A stretch of 36,825 bases of DNA. Source: JABSOG01 sp041583135. Its GTDB lineage: Bacteria > Pseudomonadota > Gammaproteobacteria > Enterobacterales > Alteromonadaceae. The stretch is taken from positions 1-36,825 of the forward strand of contig JBFHGJ010000055.1 in the NCBI GenBank assembly GCA_041583135.1, written 5' to 3'. Position numbers and translations under genes: made by a program. The first letter of the stretch is position 1. Each line of letters opens with the position of its first letter. The notes under the pieces were generated by a model. The model was given only the letters and a program-made list of their open reading frames with translations, did not search any database and was not told where the DNA came from. Below, piece after piece: positions 1 to 10,435 of the stretch.

Positions 1-3000
1 GTTTGAGACTCGGTTTGACCAAGTAAGGCTTTAAGCGCTGCTTGGTGGCTGGCCAACAAATACTGAGCCAGCGCATCGATAGATTCGTGCTCATACAGCA
101 AGGTTTTTGGTAAGTCGCCCAAATCGGCCTCAAGCTGCGCGTTGAAGCGATTGATCATCATCGAATCAAAGCCGAAAGATTCAAACGGCTCACTGGCGTC
201 AATGCGCTCAACCTCTAGACCGGTCTGTTGTGACACCAAATCCTTGAGGTAGTAGTGGCAACTTTGCGCCAATGAGCCTGCGGCTTTTATCGGCTGCTGG
301 GTTTGCATTGCACTGACTTGCGGCTGCGGCTTAGCGGCAAAATACTGAGCGATTTTGCCGGTGTCACCAAACAGCGATAGCGCCTGTGGCCCAGCAAAAC
401 CGAGTAGCTGGTTAAAGCTCTCAATGCCAATATCTTGTGGCATAGGTAGCAGGCCGGTGTGCTGCTCGGTGCGCTTGATGTCTTGTGCAGATACCTGCAT
501 TCCACCATCGCGCCACAACGGCCAGTTGATAGACAGGCTTTTGCCCGGTTTGGCCTGTGCTCGTTTGGCGCAATAGGCATCCATAAAGGCATTGGCGTAA
601 GCATAGTCGCATTGACCCGGATTCCCCATGGCGCCAGCAACAGATGAAAACAGCACAAAGATATCGAGCGGCTGCTCGCAGGTTGCTTCATCAAGGGCCT
701 TGGTGCCTGCCACTTTGGCGCTCAATACTTTGCTCAACTGCTCAGGGGTTTTGTTCACCAACAAGCCATCGTCATTGACCCCGGCGCTGTGAATAACGCC
801 ATTTAACGGGCCAAAGGTTTTAACTGCTTCGTCAACGGCCTTAGCGATGGCTTTGGCGTCACTGACATCGCAGCTAACATACATGGCCTTAGCGCCAAAA
901 CCCTCAAGCTCAGTGATCGTTTGCTTATCTTTAAGCTCAGAACGGCCCATAAGCAGTAGCTTAGCTTGATAATGTTGTGCCAAATGCTTAGCAAAGATAA
1001 GACCCAAACCACCAAGGCCGCCGGTGATCAAATAATGGCCCTGTTGTTTCAAACCGCTGTCATTGCTTAGGTTAGGCTTAAGTCCCACCAGTCCTTTAAC
1101 CGCTCGAACCCCAGCGCTAAACTTGATCTCTTGAACGTCATTATTGACGGTGCCAAGCTCGGCTTTTAGCGCATCGATATCGGCATCAATCAACACTTTG
1201 GCGCTGATATTGGGCTGTTCGATGTGCAGGGTTTTAAGCAGTGCCGCCAACGCCAGTTGCTCAGGGTTGTCGCCATCGACTAAACAGAAAAGCTGTAGTG
1301 GCCCTTTGTGTTTGGCCCCTTGTAACGCCTGTACCAGATAGGTCAAATGGTAAAAATCGTCTTTATCTGCACGGTAGATAATACGCTCAGGCAACTTGCC
1401 CTGTTGCGCCGCAACACTTTGTTGCCAACTCCCTTGCGATGCTTTTGCTTTAACCACAATGCCATCAATGCCCTTGGGCACCTTACCTATCAGCCAAGTG
1501 ATCCCGTTAAACGCAGCACTTTGAGCCAAAGACTGTGGCTTAAATTCTGGCGCGTAATGCACCAACTGCGGGGAAACAACAACCGGTGGCGCTACGGATG
1601 CGACTTGCGTTGGCGAAACCGGATCTATCCAATGACGCTCCTTGGCAAATGGATAAAGCGGTAAGCTCAGGCGTTTTGGCTGAATTTGGCTATACAGTTG
1701 CTGCCAGTCGATACTGACGCCCGCTATCCAAAACTGCGCAATTTTATCACCATCACCACTGGCCAGCACCGATTGCACAAAGACGCTGCCCGCTTCACCG
1801 GCGATCAGGCTTCCGGCATTGCCGGTTGACTTCTTAACATTGCCAGCATACACGCCACTGAGCTGTTTGTTACCTGAAGCAAAGGCGCTTAAGCGTTCAA
1901 TCAACTGCTCTAGACTCTCAGCCACTATCACCAAACGCTCGTTGAGTTCAGTGCGGCCAACTTGCAGGGTATAAGCCAGATCAAGCAAATTAACTTCACG
2001 ATGGGCGCTTAAGAACTCCGCCATCGTAGTGCACAATGCGTTGAGTCGTTGCGCATTTGCCGCGCTAAACACAAACACCAAAGGCCCTGTGCTGAGCGCG
2101 CTTGGCGCACGGGTATCGACATATTCTTCAATGATCACATGGGCATTGGCACCACCTGCGCCAAATGAGCTTATACCAGCACGGCGCGGATGCTCCGAGG
2201 GCCGTTTAAACTCGGCGATTTCACGCTGCACATAAAACGGTGATGCGGCAAAATCGATATTCGGGTTTAAGGTTTGGGCATGAAGCGAAGGCACCAGTGT
2301 GCCATGCTGAATTTGCAACAGCACCTTGGCAAGGGCGGCGATACCGGCGGCAGATTCCAAATGGCCGATATTGGATTTGACCGAGCCGATAGGACAAATT
2401 TGCGTATTCTCAGCAAAGCCTTCAAAGGCACGGTTAAGCCCGGCTATCTCAATCGGATCGCCAAGTGAGGTGCCGGTGCCGTGCGTTTCAATATAACCCA
2501 AAGTAGTCGGCGCAATATTGGCCTGTTGCAGCGCCTCTAAGATCAGCTCACCCTGAGCATTAGGGTTAGGCACGGTATAACCGTTGGTTTTGCCGCCATG
2601 GTTGAGACTGCTGGCTTTAACCAAAGCATAAATGTGGTCGCCATCATTCAGTGCGTCATTAAGCGCTTTTAACATCACCGCGCCAACGCCCTCGCCCGGC
2701 ACATAACCGTCGCCACCGGTGCCAAAGCTGCGGCAGCGGCCATCGCTGGCGACAAAGTTACCTTGGCTTAGGTTTAAGTATTTGTGCGGGTGAATGGTGA
2801 GGTTAACGCCACCGGCAATCGCCCCTTCAAGTTCGCCCAGCGCAATGCCCTGCGCCGCCAAATGCAGAGCACTTAAGCTCGATGAGCACATGGTATCGAC
2901 CGCAAGGCTTGGGCCGCTTAGGTTAAAATAGTACGAAACCCGGTTGGCAATCGAGGCAAACGATGAGGTGGCAATTTGATTTTGCCCGCTTTGAATCGAC

Positions 3001-3413
3001 TCGGCGCCATACAGCTCATACTGGCCGTACATCACCCCGACATACACTCCGAACTTGCGCCCTGACAAAGCATTTTTGCTGTAACCGGCATCTTCTATGG
3101 CGTGCCATGCGGTCTGTAAAAACAGCCTTTCCTGGGGGTCGAGTAACCTCGCCTCATTGGGCGAGATATTGAAAAACTGGGCATCGAACTTATCGGCGTC
3201 AGCAATAAACCCGCCCCACTTCGAGTAGCTGGTGCCGGGAATGTTGCGCTCGGTGGTGAAGTAGCGATTGTGATCCCAGCGTTCTGTCGGGATCTCACTG
3301 ACGCAATCGACACCCTCTTTGAGGTTTTGCCAAAAGGCATTGAGGTCGTCCGCCATGGGGAAACGCCCGGCCAGGCCGACAATGGCCACTTGGCGTTTGT
3401 TGCTAAGCGCCTG
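1..3413 (-). other. Module: KS-KR-ACP
   Basis: The KS (Cys2511) has ETHGTGT in place of EAHGTGT and keeps NIGH. No DH follows; a linker of about 200 residues carrying the KR structural half leads to TGGLGGLG, FSSVAGAMG and Tyr3272. ACP Ser3419 lies in FGFDSMMINRF, a different ACP type from the others in the window. Predicted product: a beta-hydroxy unit. Sequence after the ACP continues past the left edge. Confidence 0.87.
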
Positions 3414-6400
3414 CCCGCCAACAAATCTCGCGCCTTCTCTGATTGAGCGGATCCCCTGACGGGTCGCCAAGGTCGCAGGCGCAGGAGCCTTAGCGGCAGC
3501 TTTGACTTGTGGCTTCTCGCCAGCGGCAAAATGCTCGCTGTGGGCTTTGGCAAAGTATCCGGCCAATTGGTTGAGGGTCTGGTATTCAAAGAACAAGGTC
3601 TTAGACAAGGTACCAAAGCGCTGCTCTAGCTCATGGGTCAAGTTCATCGCTAAGATTGAATCGATACCATAGTCTTCTAACGCGGCATCAGGCTGAATTT
3701 CCTGCGCTGGCATTTTAAGTAGCCCGGCCAACAATTCGCTTAGGTATCGCTGCGCTTTATCCACCACTTTGGCGCTATCGACAGTTGTGCCTATCGCGGC
3801 TTTGGTCACTTGTGCAGGCTCGGTGCGAGTGAGGGTTTCGCGCATTTTGCGCAGCTCACCGCTGATCACCAAAACCTGCGCCTTGCCACAGGCTAACGCC
3901 TGATAAAATGCCTGCATACCGTCTTTGGTTGCCAGTGCCACAGCGCCTGTGGTTTGCTCAAGTCGCTCAAGGGCTTCATCATCAAGTTGCATGCCGCCAT
4001 CGCGCCACAACGGCCAGTTAATCGATAAGCTTTGTCCGTGACGTTTGCCCTCATGCACTTTTACATCACGCTCGGCGGCAAATCTGTCCATAAAGCTGTT
4101 GGCCATGGCGTAGTCGGCCTGACCGACATTACCCATCGCACCAGAGACAGAAGAAAACAGCGCGAAGAACTCAAGCCCGAGATCTTTAGTCGCTTCATCC
4201 AAATACTCGGTGGCGCTGATTTTAGCCGCCAGCACTGCCTTTGCCTGCTCGGCAGTTTTGGCGCTCAACAGCCCATCATGGGTTTGCCCAGCACTGTGCA
4301 TAATGCCGTTAATGGTGCCAAAGCGCTTCGTAATCGCGTCAATGGCTTGTGTTACCGTCTGTTGGTCGTTAAACGCCATTTGCTGGTAATGCACGTTTTC
4401 ACCAAAGGCCGCCAGTTTGGCTTTGTTTGCCGCACTTGGTGCACTACGGCCAGTCAATATGACTTTGGCAGTTGGCGTGGTGTTGACTATCTCTTGGCAG
4501 AACAATAAACCTAAACCACCAAGGCCACCGGTGATCACATACACCCCTTGTGGGCTGAATACCGGCTTGCTGTCAACGCCTTCAAATACCTGATAGCCTT
4601 CAGCCTCAAGCTTATTGCCGCTGAAATGTACAATCGAGTGCTCAATCGGACTGGCCAACTGCTCGGCAAGCGCCGGGGCTGAGGTCGCATCAGTGCTGAG
4701 CACTCGGCCAAACCAATCGGGCTTTTCAAGGCGCGCCGTTTTAACAAGCCCACCTAAGGCCAACAATAGCGCGTTGTTGCCAGTAACAATTTGCAGCGCC
4801 ACACCATTGTTCATGGCCTGTTTGACCGCAAGCATGGCGTCGATGGCGGCCTGTTCAAAGTTTTCAGTATTGAGAAGGCTGATTTGACTGTTAGGCAACT
4901 GCTGTTGCAGCTTACCGACATCAACCGTAGTCGAGGCCAACAACACCACATCATTGAGTGTTTGACTGTCTCTACACTCGCCCGCGCTGACCACTTGCCA
5001 TACCGGCTCGGCCAGCAACACGCCCTGTTTGCCTTTTTCTTCGGTGGCCAGTTCACGGGAGGTAAAGCCGCGCATTTGCACACACAGATTGCCGCTGGTG
5101 TCATACAAGTCGATGTCGAGTTTGACGATGGCATCTGAGCTATCAGGGCTAAAGCGCACATGCGAGTACATCTCGCGCTGACAAGGGCCGAAAATGGTCA
5201 TGCCCTCTAAAGCAAATGGCAGCGGCGGCTCACTAGGCTGAGTCTCTAAATCGCCAGAAAAAGCCATTGAGGCGTGCAGCGCGCTGTCCATCAAACTCGG
5301 GTGTAGCGCAAAGTCTTCGAGTTCACTGTGTAGTGAGCCGGGCAGCGTCAGCTCGGCCAACAGCTCATCACTACCAAGAGATATTTTGCTGATCGCCTGA
5401 TACGCCGGGCCATATTGAATGCCCATTTGCTCAAACGCATGATAAAGCGCTTTGGCTGATGGCTTGCCCGCTTTCATTCGCCCTTGCAGCTTGCTGATCT
5501 CAGCTATCGGCGCTTTAGTTTTGGCCTCCAAACGCACCTGACCTTGGGCATGAATGGTCTCTTGGGGGCGACCTTCAACCACGGCGCTGTATATTTCAAA
5601 ATCGATTTCACTTTGGCTTTTAGGCGCTAAGGCAATATGAATGGTTTTGGGGCTAGTGACAATAATCGGCTGCGCCCACACCACCTGAGCGATGTGAATG
5701 GCAAAGTCGGCTTGCGCTTGAGGTAGCGCCTGCGCAATCGCGGCGCGGACCATCTCAAGATAGGCCACCGCTGGCAGCATTTTGTTGTGTTTGACCTGAT
5801 GGTCACTTAAAAAGCGCTCGTTACCGGTCAATACCGTGGCATAACTTTGCTGGGCCAAGTCCGAGGTATTGGTATGCAGCAAAGGATGCAATGCCGCGCT
5901 TTGCTTGGCCTGCACGCTGGCGAGATTTTGCTCCAGCGCCTGTGCGTCAATCCAATAGCGGTCGCGGGCAAACGGATAGCTTGGCAACGAGATAAAGCCC
6001 GGGGTTTGCTCTTGATAGAACTTATGCCAATCAAGGCTTAAGCCCTTAACCCATAGCTCCAGCAGTTTACCGAGCTTTTTGCTGCTGACCCATTTGTCGA
6101 TGGCCGCTTTCATGTCTTCATCGGCGTTGAGCAAACTCATTTCGTCTTTCGAGCGCTTGACCTCACCGACATAAAGTTCATCGATGTGACTTTCGCCTGC
6201 CAAAAATGCGCTGAGCTTTTGACACAACTCATCGGCGCTTTGCGCCAACAACGCCAAGCGTTCATCCATTGCCTCACGACCTAACTGCAAGGTATAGGCG
6301 ACATTTAACAGGTTCGGCTGTTTGGCTTTAACAAAGTCATTTAACTCAGCAGCTTTACGCCGTAACTGCTCTGCGGTACGCGCAGAGAGCACAATGGCCA

Positions 6401-9400
6401 CAGCCCCTTGGGCCTCAAGCAGCGGGCTTAGCTCGGCATATTCTTCAACAATCAAGTGGGCATTTGAGCCACCGGCGCCAAAGGATGAAATACCGGCGAT
6501 ACGTGGTACGGTTTTGCCGTCAATCACCGGGCGTTGCCAATCGTTGAGGGTTTGGTTGACCACAAACGGCGTTTTATCAAAATCGATATGCGGGTTGAGC
6601 TTGGCCGAATGCAGCGAAGGCACAATTTGCTGATGACGCATTTGCAACAGCACTTTGGTCAGCCCGGCAATACCGGCGGCGGCTTCACAGTGACCGACGT
6701 TGGATTTGGCCGAGCCGATACGGCAGTAACCTTTATCTTGCTGGCCAAAGGCATTGCTAAGTGCGGCGATTTCAATCGGGTCGCCGAGTTTGGTGCCGGT
6801 GCCGTGGGCCTCAATATAGCTGATGTGGCGCGGGTTAACTTTGGCCGCTTGCATTGCCCGTTTGATTGCGCTGCTTTGCGCCTGCGGGTTTGGCACCGTG
6901 TAGCCGTTGGTTTTACCGCCATGGCTTAACGCCGAACCGCGAATAAGGCCATAAATGTGCTGGCCACCGGCTTTGGCATCGCTTAACCGCTGTAGAACGA
7001 CCACCCCGACCCCTTCTGCCGGAATGTAGCCATCGCCACCTTCACCAAAGCTTTGGCATTGGCCTTCGCTGGAGATGAATTGACCGGCGCTGATCATCAA
7101 GTATTTATTGGGATGCACGCTGATATTGACGCCACCGGCAAGGGCCAGATCAGTGCGTTTTGACCCTAAGTCTTCACAGGCAATATGAATGGCGGTCAAT
7201 GACGATGAGCACATGGTATCGACCGTCATGCTCGGGCCATGCAAATTCATCACGTAAGAAACCCGATTGGCGATGCCCGCTGGATTTGCGGCAAACCCAA
7301 CGCGGTTACCGAGCTGGCTCAATTGTGCGCCAAAGAGCTGATACTCGCCATACATGACCCCGGCATAAACCCCAGCCTGCCCCGGCAAATCGCCTTCATG
7401 GGGAATTTGCATGGCAGCTCGGGTAAAGCCTGCATCTTCGATGGCCATCCACGCGTGTTGTAAGAACAAGCGCTCTTGCGGGTCTAAATATTCGGCGCCA
7501 ACCGGCACAATACCGAAAAACAATGGGTCAAACTCATCAACACCATCGATAAACCCACCCCATTTACTGTAGTGACAGCCCGGCTGATTTCTATCTTCTG
7601 AGTAATATTCTTGCCAATCCCAGCGCGATGGCGGCACTTCGGTGACGCAATCTTTGCCCTGTTTTAAGTTCTGCCAATAGGCTTCGACATCCCAGCCTTG
7701 GGGGTAGCGGCCCGACAAACCAACAATGGCAATCGGCTCGGCACTTTTGAGCGGCGCATTCTCGCTACGCTCACTTTGCGCAAAGCGCTTGCCAAGGCGG
7801 CGCATGGTCGGTTTAACCGGCGCTGTGGCAGATTGCGCCGGCTCGACGTTAACCACTTGAGTTTTTTGCGCAGGTTTTGCGGCGTCTTGTTCAGCTGCGG
7901 TAAACAACCCTTCAAGCACCGCTTTGTGGTGCGCAATAAAGTAGTCGGTCAGCTCTAAAATGGTTTGGTATTCAAAGAATAAGGTTTTGGACAGACTGCC
8001 GAAGGTTTTTTCCAGTTTGTTGGTCAGGTCCATGGTCAAAATCGAGTCGATACCATAGCGCTCAAGCTGAGCGGCGGGGTCGATTTTGCCAGCGGGCATT
8101 TTTAATAGCCCAGAGAGTTCTTTACGTAAAAACAGTTCGGTTTGCTGGGGTAAATCCGCCACAGCTTTTGTGGCAGCAGAGGTTTCAACCTTCACTGGTT
8201 CAGCCTTCGGCGCAGCAGGTTGTGTTTTGACAAGCTCCACACTTTCGCCGTTTAGCGCTTGCTTGAGGCGTTTTTTCTCCCCTTGCATCACCAGCACTTG
8301 CGCTTGGCCGCTTACCAGCGCCTGATAAAACGCTTTAATGCCATGCTCTGTCGGCATCGGCTGCATACCGGTGGCGGCAAACATGCGCTCGCTGGTCGCT
8401 TCATCAACCTGCATACCGCCTTCTTGCCACAACGGCCAGTTGATTGATAGTGACTGACCAAAACGCTCGCCACGCTCTACTTGCAGTTGTCTGGCTTTGG
8501 CAAACTGATCTAAGTAGCCGTTGGCCATGGCATAATCGGCCTGACCGACATTACCGAGTACCGCAGCGCCTGATGAAAACAGCACAAAGAAGTCTAAGTC
8601 GAGATTGGCAGTGGCATTGTCGAGGTGTTGCGCCGCGCTCACTTTAGGGGCAAACACCCTGTCGATTTGGCTATCGGTTTTGTTGATGATAAAGCTATCA
8701 TCGTTTATGCCTGCGCTGTGTATCACGCCATTTAAGCTGCCGTACTGCTTAACCGTATCATTCACCAGCTGCTTAATTGCTTTGGCGTCGGTTAAATCAA
8801 GTTGGCGATACTGCGCGCCTTTAAGCCCAGCCAGCAGCGCCTGTTTATCGCCCAAGGCGTTTTCTTTGGCGCGCCCGGTTAGAATCACTTGGGCGCTGGG
8901 GCAATTGGCCAAAATGGTTTTGGCAAAAATCACCCCTAGGCCGCCAAGACCGCCGGTGATGAGATAAACGCCCTGCTCTTTAAATACCGCGCCATCAAAG
9001 CTTGGCTCGGCCTCTTGCCATTGCAGCTGTGCCAACTGACCATTTTGCGCGCGCATGACTTGCCCAACAGGGCAATCGCCTAATTGCGACAGCAGCGCGT
9101 TGCCATCTTCATCGCTTTGCAGCACCTTAAAGCTAACGCTTGGAATTTCCAGCGCGCAGGTTTTGAGTAACCCGCTTAAGCCCAACCATGGGCCATCTAG
9201 TGGCAGTAATAGCTGCACCCGCCCTGTGGCTTGGCCTTTTTGTTTTAAGAAATCGTTAAGGGCTTTAACCGCTTGCTTGGCCGCCGCTTCATAGTTTTCG
9301 CTCGTGATAGCCACGGCGTTGTCTATGTGTTTTTTGCCCAGCGTCATTGTTAGTGTATGAGCCGCCTCAGCGCTTGGTTGCGGTTCGCTGTAGCTTTGCC

Positions 9401-10418
9401 AATGTGGCGTCGCAATCAAGGTGCCGATTGGCGCCTTGGCCGCAGGTACTGCACTTAGCTTACGTGAGGTAAAGCCTTTGAGGCTAACGCAAACATTGCC
9501 CTCAAGGTCGCACAGGTCGATGTCTAATTTGCTGACATTATCAGTGGCGCTGGCGCCTTCGCTATGACGAATATAGGCCACCGGCTGGGTTGGGCATGGA
9601 CGATAGAGCATCAGCTCATTTAAAGCAAAAGGCACCGTTGGTTCATTGGGCAGATCGCTCAAATCGCCGTAAAAGCCGATGGCACCTTGTAAAGCGCTAT
9701 CTAACAGGCTTGGATGCAGATCAAACTGCGCAAAACCAGATTTTAGCGACTCGGGCAGTTTCAGCTCCACCAGCAACTCATCATTGCCTTGTAATACGCC
9801 AACCACGCCCTGATGGGCAGGGCCAAACTGTACGCCCATTTGGCTATACGCTGGATAAACCTTGGCCGATTCAAGGCGGCCAAAATGAAGCCCGGCGGTT
9901 ATCTCGGCCAAATTAACAGCTTGCGGCTTTGAAGCCGCAGCAAAGCCAGCTACGCCCTGACAATGCAAGGTTTGCTCATCGTCGCTGACCGAGTAAATTT
10001 CAAACTCAACCTCATCGGACTCATCCAAAGGATACAGCGCAATGATCACGGTTGTTGGCGCGCTTACTACAATCGGCGCAAGCCATACCACGTCGCTCAG
10101 CCGCATCGGCCCTGTGGCATATGGCAGCGCCTGCTTGAGCGCTTGGCAGGCCATCTCTAGATAAGCGACACCGGGCAACACTTTTTGTGCCTTGTCTGGC
10201 GCGCCGATGCGATGGTCGTTTAAGAAAAATTCTTGGCCATCGAACCTTGAGGTATAGCTTTGCAGGGTCAGATCTGAGGTATTGGCCCCCAATAGCGGAT
10301 GCAGCGCTTTGGCCCCTTGGCCGTTTTTAGAAAATTGCTGAACCAAGGCCAGCGCGCTGTCTTTGTTGAGGCGTTTGGCTTTGAGCTCTTGTACCACATA
10401 GGAAATGAAATCAATCAT
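1..10418 (-). CDS. Trans-AT polyketide synthase, gene C (3' end beyond window)
   Basis: Multimodular type I PKS that extends and processes an ACP-bound polyketide in the cytoplasm. 3472 residues are visible without a stop, and the frame runs off the left edge. Order: N-terminal docking helices (1-35); DH (His69, Asp240); KR (TGGLGGLG near 487, Tyr629); ACP (Ser792); KS (Cys1070); DH (His1540, Asp1711); KR (near 1960, Tyr2103); ACP (Ser2254); KS (Cys2511); KR (near 3133, Tyr3272); ACP (Ser3419). Both KSs keep the two catalytic His motifs (HGTGT and NxGH). No AT domain is present between KS and the following domains, so malonyl units must be loaded in trans. The start is the first ATG after an in-frame TAA at 10440-10442, 17 bp after gene B stops. 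The protein begins with a DH, so its first module depends on the KS at the end of gene B. The final domains and any release domain lie outside the window. Confidence 0.95.
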   Translation of the reverse strand, partial: MIDFISYVVQELKAKRLNKDSALALVQQFSKNGQGAKALHPLLGANTSDLTLQSYTSRFDGQEFFLNDHRIGAPDKAQKVLPGVAYLEMACQALKQALPYATGPMRLSDVVWLAPIVVSAPTTVIIALYPLDESDEVEFEIYSVSDDEQTLHCQGVAGFAAASKPQAVNLAEITAGLHFGRLESAKVYPAYSQMGVQFGPAHQGVVGVLQGNDELLVELKLPESLKSGFAQFDLHPSLLDSALQGAIGFYGDLSDLPNEPTVPFALNELMLYRPCPTQPVAYIRHSEGASATDNVSKLDIDLCDLEGNVCVSLKGFTSRKLSAVPAAKAPIGTLIATPHWQSYSEPQPSAEAAHTLTMTLGKKHIDNAVAITSENYEAAAKQAVKALNDFLKQKGQATGRVQLLLPLDGPWLGLSGLLKTCALEIPSVSFKVLQSDEDGNALLSQLGDCPVGQVMRAQNGQLAQLQWQEAEPSFDGAVFKEQGVYLITGGLGGLGVIFAKTILANCPSAQVILTGRAKENALGDKQALLAGLKGAQYRQLDLTDAKAIKQLVNDTVKQYGSLNGVIHSAGINDDSFIINKTDSQIDRVFAPKVSAAQHLDNATANLDLDFFVLFSSGAAVLGNVGQADYAMANGYLDQFAKARQLQVERGERFGQSLSINWPLWQEGGMQVDEATSERMFAATGMQPMPTEHGIKAFYQALVSGQAQVLVMQGEKKRLKQALNGESVELVKTQPAAPKAEPVKVETSAATKAVADLPQQTELFLRKELSGLLKMPAGKIDPAAQLERYGIDSILTMDLTNKLEKTFGSLSKTLFFEYQTILELTDYFIAHHKAVLEGLFTAAEQDAAKPAQKTQVVNVEPAQSATAPVKPTMRRLGKRFAQSERSENAPLKSAEPIAIVGLSGRYPQGWDVEAYWQNLKQGKDCVTEVPPSRWDWQEYYSEDRNQPGCHYSKWGGFIDGVDEFDPLFFGIVPVGAEYLDPQERLFLQHAWMAIEDAGFTRAAMQIPHEGDLPGQAGVYAGVMYGEYQLFGAQLSQLGNRVGFAANPAGIANRVSYVMNLHGPSMTVDTMCSSSLTAIHIACEDLGSKRTDLALAGGVNISVHPNKYLMISAGQFISSEGQCQSFGEGGDGYIPAEGVGVVVLQRLSDAKAGGQHIYGLIRGSALSHGGKTNGYTVPNPQAQSSAIKRAMQAAKVNPRHISYIEAHGTGTKLGDPIEIAALSNAFGQQDKGYCRIGSAKSNVGHCEAAAGIAGLTKVLLQMRHQQIVPSLHSAKLNPHIDFDKTPFVVNQTLNDWQRPVIDGKTVPRIAGISSFGAGGSNAHLIVEEYAELSPLLEAQGAVAIVLSARTAEQLRRKAAELNDFVKAKQPNLLNVAYTLQLGREAMDERLALLAQSADELCQKLSAFLAGESHIDELYVGEVKRSKDEMSLLNADEDMKAAIDKWVSSKKLGKLLELWVKGLSLDWHKFYQEQTPGFISLPSYPFARDRYWIDAQALEQNLASVQAKQSAALHPLLHTNTSDLAQQSYATVLTGNERFLSDHQVKHNKMLPAVAYLEMVRAAIAQALPQAQADFAIHIAQVVWAQPIIVTSPKTIHIALAPKSQSEIDFEIYSAVVEGRPQETIHAQGQVRLEAKTKAPIAEISKLQGRMKAGKPSAKALYHAFEQMGIQYGPAYQAISKISLGSDELLAELTLPGSLHSELEDFALHPSLMDSALHASMAFSGDLETQPSEPPLPFALEGMTIFGPCQREMYSHVRFSPDSSDAIVKLDIDLYDTSGNLCVQMRGFTSRELATEEKGKQGVLLAEPVWQVVSAGECRDSQTLNDVVLLASTTVDVGKLQQQLPNSQISLLNTENFEQAAIDAMLAVKQAMNNGVALQIVTGNNALLLALGGLVKTARLEKPDWFGRVLSTDATSAPALAEQLASPIEHSIVHFSGNKLEAEGYQVFEGVDSKPVFSPQGVYVITGGLGGLGLLFCQEIVNTTPTAKVILTGRSAPSAANKAKLAAFGENVHYQQMAFNDQQTVTQAIDAITKRFGTINGIMHSAGQTHDGLLSAKTAEQAKAVLAAKISATEYLDEATKDLGLEFFALFSSVSGAMGNVGQADYAMANSFMDRFAAERDVKVHEGKRHGQSLSINWPLWRDGGMQLDDEALERLEQTTGAVALATKDGMQAFYQALACGKAQVLVISGELRKMRETLTRTEPAQVTKAAIGTTVDSAKVVDKAQRYLSELLAGLLKMPAQEIQPDAALEDYGIDSILAMNLTHELEQRFGTLSKTLFFEYQTLNQLAGYFAKAHSEHFAAGEKPQVKAAAKAPAPATLATRQGIRSIREGARFVGGQALSNKRQVAIVGLAGRFPMADDLNAFWQNLKEGVDCVSEIPTERWDHNRYFTTERNIPGTSYSKWGGFIADADKFDAQFFNISPNEARLLDPQERLFLQTAWHAIEDAGYSKNALSGRKFGVYVGVMYGQYELYGAESIQSGQNQIATSSFASIANRVSYYFNLSGPSLAVDTMCSSSLSALHLAAQGIALGELEGAIAGGVNLTIHPHKYLNLSQGNFVASDGRCRSFGTGGDGYVPGEGVGAVMLKALNDALNDGDHIYALVKASSLNHGGKTNGYTVPNPNAQGELILEALQQANIAPTTLGYIETHGTGTSLGDPIEIAGLNRAFEGFAENTQICPIGSVKSNIGHLESAAGIAALAKVLLQIQHGTLVPSLHAQTLNPNIDFAASPFYVQREIAEFKRPSEHPRRAGISSFGAGGANAHVIIEEYVDTRAPSALSTGPLVFVFSAANAQRLNALCTTMAEFLSAHREVNLLDLAYTLQVGRTELNERLVIVAESLEQLIERLSAFASGNKQLSGVYAGNVKKSTGNAGSLIAGEAGSVFVQSVLASGDGDKIAQFWIAGVSIDWQQLYSQIQPKRLSLPLYPFAKERHWIDPVSPTQVASVAPPVVVSPQLVHYAPEFKPQSLAQSAAFNGITWLIGKVPKGIDGIVVKAKASQGSWQQSVAAQQGKLPERIIYRADKDDFYHLTYLVQALQGAKHKGPLQLFCLVDGDNPEQLALAALLKTLHIEQPNISAKVLIDADIDALKAELGTVNNDVQEIKFSAGVRAVKGLVGLKPNLSNDSGLKQQGHYLITGGLGGLGLIFAKHLAQHYQAKLLLMGRSELKDKQTITELEGFGAKAMYVSCDVSDAKAIAKAVDEAVKTFGPLNGVIHSAGVNDDGLLVNKTPEQLSKVLSAKVAGTKALDEATCEQPLDIFVLFSSVAGAMGNPGQCDYAYANAFMDAYCAKRAQAKPGKSLSINWPLWRDGGMQVSAQDIKRTEQHTGLLPMPQDIGIESFNQLLGFAGPQALSLFGDTGKIAQYFAAKPQPQVSAMQTQQPIKAAGSLAQSCHYYLKDLVSQQTGLEVERIDASEPFESFGFDSMMINRFNAQLEADLGDLPKTLLYEHESIDALAQYLLASHQAALKALLGQTESQ
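3414..7763 (-). other. Module: KS-DH-KR-ACP
   Basis: The KS (Cys1070) keeps both His motifs, but its usual ISPREA loop reads IVPVGAEY. The DH has His1540 in DHQVKHNKMLPAV, with His in place of the motif Gly, and Asp1711 in HPSLMDSAL. The KR has TGGLGGLG, FSSVSGAMG and Tyr2103. ACP Ser2254 is in YGIDSILAM. A second consecutive olefin is predicted, so a conjugated diene with the previous module. Confidence 0.88.
7764..10418 (-). other. Split module, second part: docking, DH-KR-ACP
   Basis: The N-terminus (MIDFISYVVQELKAKRLN) looks like a short helical docking element. The DH has His69 in NDHRIG with VLPGVAYLEM, and Asp240 in HPSLLDSAL. The KR has TGGLGGLG, FSSGAA and Tyr629. ACP Ser792 is in YGIDSILTM. 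With the KS ending gene B this predicts an alpha,beta-olefin. Confidence 0.88.
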
Positions 10419-10435
10419 GGTGTCTTTCTTATTAT
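10419..10435 (-). promoter_or_regulatory. Gene B-gene C junction, weak ribosome binding site
   Basis: Seventeen bases separate the TAG of gene B from the ATG of gene C. A purine run AAGAAAG lies six bases before the ATG and is a weak ribosome binding site. An in-frame TAA at 10440-10442 excludes a longer gene C. No terminator is visible, supporting one transcript. Confidence 0.6.

Noticed and set aside
355..1664. Small plus-strand and other-frame ORFs across the window
   Set aside because: They overlap dense PKS coding sequence on the minus strand, show no recognisable domains, and follow from the codon pattern of the real genes.
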